Of a stretch of 38,866 nt of DNA, positions 33,142-38,866 are shown in pieces. This DNA comes from a virus, in the IMG/VR virus record IMGVR_UViG_3300010354_000218, positions 1 through 38,866 of that record; one strand, written 5' to 3'. Positions within the stretch are counted from its first letter, which is position 1, and each line of letters opens with the position of its first letter. Made by a program: the position numbers and the translations under genes. The notes below the pieces were generated by a model. It saw only the letters and a program-made list of their open reading frames with translations. It was not told the origin of the DNA and ran no database searches.

Positions 33142-35889
33142 CTAAGCTAAGGTGACTGTACCACTAACATCTCTTGTCAAAGTGATCTCAATTCTATCAA
33201 TAGGATATAAAGGAGTATATGACAAATTGATGTTTAGATTGCCGTTGTAGTAGTCAGTAGTAGAGTTATTACTCTCATCAATTACAGGTTGACTATAGCT
33301 CACAATGTAGCCACTTCTTGCCATAGAACTCATATAAGCAGATATAGAAGAAGCAATCATATTTCTTACCTTTCTACTATTATTTTCTCCTTTGTATGCC
33401 TGCAGATTAAAGTACAGATCCTTTCTAATAGTGTCATTAACTCTAACAATATTGATTCTATCCTTTCCAGCAGTATTAGTAAGCGTTCTGCCCTGTACTA
33501 CGTAGTAACCAGAAAGCGCAGTATCTAAACTAATCATATCTACTTTTGCATCAATAAATTGCTGCTTAGTAGCTAATGATTTGTATTGATCCATGTCCGT
33601 AGAAATAATTCCCTGTATAGAGCCCGCAGAAGTTCTTGCATGAGGACTTATATTCTCCGGTAAAGAGGCTAGTTTACCTGCATAGAATGCAGACAGTGGA
33701 ACGCCAAATCTATTATTAATATCTCCACCATAAGTAGCCCAACCTGCAACATACACAGCTCTTTCAGTGTTAATAGCTGCCGTTTCTATTCTAGCTAAAG
33801 CAGGAGTTAGATTTCTCTTAGAAGTTAGAATAGCAATCTTTCTACCTTCTAACTCTTTACTGTTATTTGCTACTGTAATTTGTGCCTGTTTAATAGCATC
33901 AGATGCACCCGCTAATTCACTAGCTACTACAATAAAGTTAACTAGCTGTTCTGACAAAGAGTTAATAGTTTTAATGTAGTCCCTTTCTACGGGAACAGGA
34001 CCGTCATAGCCCTTTATTAAAAAGATGTTCTTTAGTCTAGCATTACCTACATAGTTAATATGTCTAATATCATTTATATCAGTAATGTAGACGTTAGCTG
34101 GTGCTAGTCTTTGTGGAGTTCTATTTAATAGAGTAAGCGCATTTGGCTGATTTAATGTCACAGGCAAATAGTCTGCCTTTAGATAAGTAGAAGTAATAGA
34201 ATTAATATTACCACTGCCATCTACGTCAGTTAATAGGTCTACATCAAACGACTCAATCTGTGTATCTAACGTATTAGTATTCTTATCTTCAATTACTACG
34301 TTAAAGCGACTAGCTCCCGTACTATTAACTGTTAATGCAATGTTGTTTCCCCATTGTCCTGGACTAATAGCAGTAAATCTAACAAGAGGCTGACCATCAG
34401 AGCTGTATAAAGTTCTAAACGCATTTCTCGCACTATTAGTTGTGCTAGAGAAGCCTGTCTTATTAGTTACGCCGTAATTACTAAAGCTAATACCATTTAT
34501 ATTAGAGAAGGTAATTGATTGATTAGTAATAGCGCTAGTAGTTGCTTGACTAAGAGTAAGTACGTTGCCTGATTTACTCTGTACAACTGCGCCTTGAGGA
34601 ATACTAGCATGACTGACAATACTGTTAATAGATATATTACTTGCATCTGCTACTGTAAGAGTAGTGCTGTTATTAGCCGCAGTTCCTGTAGTTACTACTT
34701 GTCCATCTGGTGTCTCTAGATCTATCCAGAAGCTATAACCACTTGCAATAGTAATTCTATCTGGATCATTTAGATCAAAGAACTCAATAGGCTGATTAAA
34801 GATGCTTTCTGCTAGAAATAGTCCGGCTCCCTGTTCATTAGTTAATCGTGTTACTTGACCAATAGGATTAACTCCACTGACTAGATCCTGTATATTATTA
34901 ATAACGTCAGAGGGAGTAGCAGATTCTGCAATAGGGACATTGTATTGTGTAGAAGATACTCTAACAGTAAATTGATCTCCGGGATACAACTCAATAGGTA
35001 CACCAGTAGTACTAAATTTAAGAGATACGCCTTCTGCAGTTATCTTGTAAATACCCGCATCAGTAGTTAAGTCTAGTGCAGTAGATAATAAGCCGCCAGT
35101 AACAGTAGTATTAGTAGTATCTACATAACTAGGCACATCAGTCTGAGTAGTGCCCCAATTAATACTTGGAAGAACATTTCTATTTGGGTACTGATCAACA
35201 CCAAGAGTAACCCACTTAAGAATTGCCTTATTAGACGTAGTAAAGACGTTGTATCCCGCTGCACCTGTTAATAGAGATGCAGATAGAGTAACCACTCCAG
35301 TAGTAGTATTAACGTTAGTTACCGTAGTGTTTGCAGGCAGAACTCCAGCAGTATTACTAATAATAGTAGAGCCAACAACAATCTTCTTTGCGTCTGCCGG
35401 ATTAAAAGTAATAGTAGTGGCAGAACTAGACTGATTATATACGGCTAGAGCAGACACAGGACCATGTGTTACGTTATAAACATAGCGCTTGTCTGCAGTA
35501 CCTGTATAACTACCAGTAGATGCAATAGGCGTTTCAATATAGGTAGAGCTAATTGGCTGCCCAATAAACTTTAAATTAAGAGTAAGTATATTGCTCTTAG
35601 TAGCAGTACCACCAATAAGTAGATTTACCTTAGCAGGCTCACTAGAACCAATTACTCTAGTAACGCCAAATTCTCTAGCCCCCTGATCATACGCAGCTTG
35701 AAAGGCTAGGTTTGCAATACCATTGTCATATCCATAAATTCTAGCAAAGTCTTTAAAATCTGACAGTAGTACCGTATTAATAGGACCTCTGGTAAACTCA
35801 CCAACAATTGCAATTCTATTAGATGCTGTTAGATTAATAGGAGCACCTAATGCTGGTTGTTCATTAAAAATTACGTCAGGTATTCTCAT
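33142..35889 (-). CDS. Tail sheath protein with inserted exterior modules
   Basis: This 915-aa contractile sheath protein has the N-terminal signature PDVIFNEQ...NRIAIVGEFTRGPINTVLLS (through residue 43) and IYGYDNGIANLAFQAAYDQG (51-70). A conserved ISPGQWGNNIALTV (508-521) marks the sheath core. A C-terminal region from about 700 to 895 has the expected sheath order: FGVPLSAFYAGKLA, SAGSIQGI, YYVVQGRTL, INIVRVND and RSGYIVSYSQP. The protein is about 250 residues longer than T4 gp18 because of insertions. Residues about 158-217 and 408-461 are two similar beta modules with the pattern 'GSTI...P.NTTVT...GVVTLS' and 'NSIV...PQGAVV...NVLTLS'. They would lie on the outer surface. It starts 13 nt after the upstream gene, without a Shine-Dalgarno sequence. 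Confidence 0.92.
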   Translation of the reverse strand: MRIPDVIFNEQPALGAPINLTASNRIAIVGEFTRGPINTVLLSDFKDFARIYGYDNGIANLAFQAAYDQGAREFGVTRVIGSSEPAKVNLLIGGTATKSNILTLNLKFIGQPISSTYIETPIASTGSYTGTADKRYVYNVTHGPVSALAVYNQSSSATTITFNPADAKKIVVGSTIISNTAGVLPANTTVTNVNTTTGVVTLSASLLTGAAGYNVFTTSNKAILKWVTLGVDQYPNRNVLPSINWGTTQTDVPSYVDTTNTTVTGGLLSTALDLTTDAGIYKITAEGVSLKFSTTGVPIELYPGDQFTVRVSSTQYNVPIAESATPSDVINNIQDLVSGVNPIGQVTRLTNEQGAGLFLAESIFNQPIEFFDLNDPDRITIASGYSFWIDLETPDGQVVTTGTAANNSTTLTVADASNISINSIVSHASIPQGAVVQSKSGNVLTLSQATTSAITNQSITFSNINGISFSNYGVTNKTGFSSTTNSARNAFRTLYSSDGQPLVRFTAISPGQWGNNIALTVNSTGASRFNVVIEDKNTNTLDTQIESFDVDLLTDVDGSGNINSITSTYLKADYLPVTLNQPNALTLLNRTPQRLAPANVYITDINDIRHINYVGNARLKNIFLIKGYDGPVPVERDYIKTINSLSEQLVNFIVVASELAGASDAIKQAQITVANNSKELEGRKIAILTSKRNLTPALARIETAAINTERAVYVAGWATYGGDINNRFGVPLSAFYAGKLASLPENISPHARTSAGSIQGIISTDMDQYKSLATKQQFIDAKVDMISLDTALSGYYVVQGRTLTNTAGKDRINIVRVNDTIRKDLYFNLQAYKGENNSRKVRNMIASSISAYMSSMARSGYIVSYSQPVIDESNNSTTDYYNGNLNINLSYTPLYPIDRIEITLTRDVSGTVTLA

Positions 35890-35902
35890 TTAGTTAAATT
35901 AG

Positions 35903-36562
35903 TTAGACTTGTAAATTTATAGTGTTAATGGACAACTGTTTAGTGGAGTACTTAGGCAAATAACAGGTAACTAAACAGCTAGTCAAGACTTCTTTAAAGT
36001 AGGGATCTTTTTCCCACTGACCTCCTATAAAGGCAGAACTTAATAAGGTTAACTTAGTATTTAAATCATCTATTCTAATGTCATATATGATTAGCCTTAA
36101 TAGCTCAATACACTGACTTAAGATATGCATTGAAGCGTCTGTATATACCAAGAGGTCTTGATTTTTATCTAATACAATTTCAGCATCGTTACTAGGTAAT
36201 TGAGTGGGCATATTTTGTATAACTATAGGCGTTGATTTAGATCCTGAAGTAACTACGTTGTAGTAGAAGCTAATATGAATTAAGTAGTTTACCTGAGTAT
36301 AGTCAGTACCTAATGAATAGGGTTCATATATAACTGCAGCAGATTGACTACCTGGAGACTTTGCATTTAATGATTGAGATGGCGCTGGATATACTGCCAT
36401 CGTCAATGCATTGCTGGTAGTCTCTATTCCCCCATACAGTCTGTAATTAGTAATAGGAATTACTCTATTAGTAAGAACGTCTGTAATTGGATTACTAAGT
36501 ACTAGCGGGTGAGATGCAAATGCCTTAATAAAACTAGTACAGATTTGATCTACTCCAAACAC
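35903..36562 (-). CDS. Possible neck/tail-completion protein upstream of sheath
   Basis: This 219-aa protein starts with GTG, supported by AGGAG 6 nt upstream, and overlaps the end of the 644-aa gene by 29 nt. It has a helical N-terminus (DQICTSFIKAFASHPLVLS), then strands (TNYLIHISFYYNV-type segments) and a helix near the C-terminus (ILSQCIELLRLIIYDIRI). No recognised family motif is present. In many myoviruses the gene before the sheath encodes a tail terminator or head completion protein, and size and position fit; the sequence does not decide. Two cysteines near the C-terminus (SCLVTCYL) are noted. Confidence 0.6.
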   Translation of the reverse strand: MFGVDQICTSFIKAFASHPLVLSNPITDVLTNRVIPITNYRLYGGIETTSNALTMAVYPAPSQSLNAKSPGSQSAAVIYEPYSLGTDYTQVNYLIHISFYYNVVTSGSKSTPIVIQNMPTQLPSNDAEIVLDKNQDLLVYTDASMHILSQCIELLRLIIYDIRIDDLNTKLTLLSSAFIGGQWEKDPYFKEVLTSCLVTCYLPKYSTKQLSINTINLQV

Positions 36563-38468
36563 TTTGAACTCCTGTTAAATCTCTGAGCATACTCATCTTG
36601 TCTTTTACACTGCTTAGCTTTGTATTTGCTTTACTTCCTAGTTCAGCACTACTAACTCCCTTCTTTATTGTTGTGTCTGTATTATTTGTAGCTACATTAA
36701 TACGCAGTACAGTAGTAACTGCCACTGAACGTGGAGAAGTATTATATTGAGTTAATGCTGGAGCCTGCAGATGATAATAGCTTGCTACTGTAATGCCCTG
36801 TATATCCTCAAACTTCAAGTCAACTATTACCTTTACTTCTGGATTAGTTACTTTATACGCATTAATGTAGACAGCGTTATTGTATATTTGAGCGCCTACA
36901 ACGTGCGTGTCTTCTGCGACTCTATACTCTAATATGCCTTGAACCAGTTTAAAGGCAATATCTTCTACTTTGTCTCCCACGGACACAGCAATGGGTACCC
37001 AAGGAACAGCAGTAGATATAGTAGATATTCTAAAGTACATAGTGCCCCCTACTGTACAGTAGGGATTAGCAGTATCTGCATAAGCAAAGTAGAAAGTATC
37101 TATCTCTATCTTATGATCTAACTTACTAGAAGCAGAAGTAGCGGTAGCAGTAGTTGATTTAGATACTCCCTTAGTTACGTCTATGATGCTAGATAAGGGC
37201 CCCTTATCCTGTAATGCTGAATAGTTTAAATAGTTAGTAGAGAATTTGCCTAGAACTAGACCATTTATATAGTCATATAAATAATTGTTCTTCTTATTGA
37301 CTAAATCTAACTTAGTATATGCAATGGAGCTAAGAGGAACTACCTGCCAACTATTGGTATTTGTAAGAGGGGCAGTATTGTTATTTATCAGTGATCTGTA
37401 TAGCGTGCCTGTAGACTCTACTACCTCATTAATCATATAACTAGAGTTATTATCATATGCGCCTTTATACAGAGGCAAGAGAGATGCTCTAAGAATAGTA
37501 ATAGGTCTAATAACAATTGCTTCTGTTGCTACTATAGTAGATAGTCTTCTAGCACTAAACTCTAGATAAACAGAGTATAGTTCTGTAGTAAAATTTGCCG
37601 TCTTATTCTTAAACGTAGTAGTTGCAGGATACAGTTCTTTCTTCTTTACACTTAAGCTAATATCACTATTTGTTGTTCTAGTTGGAGTAGCTATTAGATT
37701 GGAATAAGGATATTCTGCAGCGCCAATAGTATACACATTTGCACATAAATCATTAATGTCAGAGCTAAGTCTAAATATTAGAGACTCTACTGTTTCTCCA
37801 CTATTAACGACAGTTACTCCTTCATTAAGTAGAGGAGGCGCTCCTGGTTCAGACTTAAGTACGTTAAAGTATATAAAGGCAATTTGATTGTCGGGTACAC
37901 TAAGACTAGTCTGTGCCAATACATCCGTAAGTTTTACTGGCTCCGTCTCTAAACCCACATCAAAGCTATTAGCTGGAATAGTAGACTTATCTAGGGCAGG
38001 GGCAAAGTAGAAGTAGTCAGTAGTACTAATCTTAGTCTGAGTAGTACTACTAACTGTTTGACTAGATGTATATAGAAAGATAATTCTATCTAAGTTGGCA
38101 TATGCTCTAGTCTCTAATTCTTTTCCTCTGTCAATAAGCTTTAGATCCGCATTCAGAGGTAAAGATCTAATAATGTTTGCCGCTGTTAATTCCGCAGCTA
38201 CATTTAATAGGCCACTACTATACTCACTGTCTATCATAAGAGATAAGACTGCTTGATAGGTAGTAGGCAGCTTAAACAGTCTTGTGTTATCCTTATCCTT
38301 AGCAGCAGACAGAACAAGACCTATAGTATTAAATTGATTTAGACCTTGAAAGATAATGTCATCGTCTGTTATAAAAGAAGACCCTTGTGTCAATACACAC
38401 AAGGGTCTTACAAGTTTAACAAAGTTAGCACTATCAATACTTGCCTGTATATCTTGTGCAAAATTCAT
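36534..38468 (-). CDS. Large virion-type protein with duplicated motif and carbohydrate-binding-like module
   Basis: This 644-aa protein is unrecognised overall. Residues about 334-377 (YKGAYDNNSSYMINEVV and TLYRSL...SW) resemble the short aromatic chitin/carbohydrate-binding-like modules found in phage tail proteins. Two related segments, VTVVNSGETVESLIFRLSSDI (218-238, one region) and VPIAVSVGDKVEDIAFKLVQ (491-510), suggest an internal duplication. The N-terminus (1-60) encodes a 13-bp inverted repeat. The start at 38468 is 8 nt after the preceding gene and lacks a Shine-Dalgarno sequence. The protein lies upstream of the neck candidate and sheath, so a fibre, whisker or exterior virion protein is plausible; no enzymatic motif was seen. 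Confidence 0.7.
   Translation of the reverse strand: MNFAQDIQASIDSANFVKLVRPLCVLTQGSSFITDDDIIFQGLNQFNTIGLVLSAAKDKDNTRLFKLPTTYQAVLSLMIDSEYSSGLLNVAAELTAANIIRSLPLNADLKLIDRGKELETRAYANLDRIIFLYTSSQTVSSTTQTKISTTDYFYFAPALDKSTIPANSFDVGLETEPVKLTDVLAQTSLSVPDNQIAFIYFNVLKSEPGAPPLLNEGVTVVNSGETVESLIFRLSSDINDLCANVYTIGAAEYPYSNLIATPTRTTNSDISLSVKKKELYPATTTFKNKTANFTTELYSVYLEFSARRLSTIVATEAIVIRPITILRASLLPLYKGAYDNNSSYMINEVVESTGTLYRSLINNNTAPLTNTNSWQVVPLSSIAYTKLDLVNKKNNYLYDYINGLVLGKFSTNYLNYSALQDKGPLSSIIDVTKGVSKSTTATATSASSKLDHKIEIDTFYFAYADTANPYCTVGGTMYFRISTISTAVPWVPIAVSVGDKVEDIAFKLVQGILEYRVAEDTHVVGAQIYNNAVYINAYKVTNPEVKVIVDLKFEDIQGITVASYYHLQAPALTQYNTSPRSVAVTTVLRINVATNNTDTTIKKGVSSAELGSKANTKLSSVKDKMSMLRDLTGVQSVWSRSNLY
36569..36573 (-). 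promoter_or_regulatory. Shine-Dalgarno site setting a GTG start
   Basis: AGGAG on the minus strand lies 6 nt before GTG at 36562, within the last codons of the 644-aa gene. It supports the GTG start of the neck candidate and shows the 29-nt overlap is real. Confidence 0.65.
38378..38409 (-). promoter_or_regulatory. Terminator-like hairpin inside the 5' end of a coding sequence
   Basis: A perfect 13-bp inverted repeat (AAGACCCTTGTGT, loop of six bases) lies 60-91 nt into the 644-aa gene on the minus strand. It is followed by CUUUUAU in the transcript. This resembles a Rho-independent terminator or attenuator placed within an open reading frame, ahead of the sheath and tube genes. Its activity is not shown by the sequence alone. 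Confidence 0.6.
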
Positions 38469-38476
38469 TGTGATTA

Positions 38477-38866
38477 CTACTTATATGTCATTAGATGTTC
38501 AATAGCAGCTTGTTTATTTGTATAGACATAGTTAGGATTTACTTCAGCTAGTGCCTTCTTTAAAGAAGCAGCAGTATGAGAACTTAACTGTTCCTCTGAT
38601 AGAGCAAGTAGTTCTTGTGTTGCTTCAGAGTACTTTACTTCTACCTGTTGTTGTACTGACGTGTCTTCAATAAAGATAGGCTCTTGGACATTCATCTCTA
38701 TAGGACTAGACTGAGGTGTCTGTAAAGACTCTAGATAGTCCTCTTCTTCAGCCGGAGATGGTGCAAAAGGAGCATAGATGTCTTCATTAATACCATAAGG
38801 TAGTGTCTCTAGAGGAGGCAGACTATCTGATGCTTCTGCTATGCGCAGTTCAGTGCCAAACACATC
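38477..38866 (-). CDS. Small acidic protein, start outside window, possible HeH/LEM-like C-terminus
   Basis: This frame is open at the window edge. A GTG at 38863 is possible, but an in-frame GAT codon precedes it, so the true start probably lies further upstream; 128 residues are visible from the GTG. The sequence is acidic and Pro/Glu-rich (PFAPSPAEEEDYLESL). Its last 35 residues, with ASLKKALAEVNPNYVYTNKQ then AAIEHLM, fit the two-helix pattern of HeH/LEM or SAP-like motifs that often end phage virion proteins and may contact nucleic acid or other proteins. It is followed after 8 nt by the 644-aa gene. A head or neck protein is possible; no firm function. Confidence 0.6.
   Translation of the reverse strand, partial: DVFGTELRIAEASDSLPPLETLPYGINEDIYAPFAPSPAEEEDYLESLQTPQSSPIEMNVQEPIFIEDTSVQQQVEVKYSEATQELLALSEEQLSSHTAASLKKALAEVNPNYVYTNKQAAIEHLMTYK

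Noticed and set aside
38378-38409. Simple intergenic terminator with a later start for the 644-aa gene
   Set aside because: The next in-frame ATG is about 77 codons in, and the sequence before it reads as ordinary protein, so the hairpin appears to be inside the gene.
1-38866. Phage late promoters of the TATAAATA type
   Set aside because: Matches occur at scattered positions inside coding sequence at a frequency expected for AT-rich DNA, with none placed sensibly before an operon.

Overview
The window is part of the late structural region of a tailed bacteriophage with a contractile tail (myovirus type), on AT-rich DNA. Every supportable gene lies on the minus strand, so transcription runs from high to low coordinates. 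Genes are packed with gaps of a few bases or overlaps of 1 to 29 nt. No tRNA, rRNA, CRISPR array or insertion sequence was seen. The standard bacterial code fits: TAA and TAG dominate and TGA is used at least once. The host cannot be named. Three peptidoglycan-directed genes show it is a bacterium, and only about a third of the starts have a clear Shine-Dalgarno sequence.

Layout in transcription order. (1) 38.9-32.3 kb: an open-ended small protein, a 644-aa virion-type protein with a terminator-like hairpin near its 5' end, a neck or tail-completion candidate, the large tail sheath and the probable tail tube, followed by a Rho-independent terminator. (2) 32.3-25.5 kb: a gp27/gpD-like baseplate hub, an OB-fold spike protein, an amidase, a GH104-M23 double-domain lysin and two unknown proteins. 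Together they look like the cell-wall-penetrating centre of the baseplate. (3) 25.5-18.5 kb: a 1041-aa protein with a possible beta-helical part, a small unknown protein, a gp25-like wedge protein, a baseplate J (gp6-like) protein, a 684-aa unknown protein and a 30-aa overlapping small ORF. (4) 18.5-7.8 kb: a repeat-built tail-fibre-like protein, a complete FAD/NAD(P)-binding oxidoreductase, a baseplate-like protein, two related DUF4815-type tail proteins (1342 and 788 aa) and a tube-like protein. (5) 7.8-0 kb: three small unknown proteins, the large terminase interrupted in its ATP-binding loop by an intein, an unknown protein, and an open-ended protein of at least 880 aa carrying a DNA/RNA non-specific nuclease domain.

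The least expected items are the flavoprotein overlapping its structural neighbours on both sides, the terminase intein with a decayed homing endonuclease, and the virion-sized nuclease fusion downstream of the terminase. Also notable are adhesin-like modules inserted in the sheath and two hairpins that could set expression levels within the late operon. Family calls come from motifs read by eye; no database search was possible.
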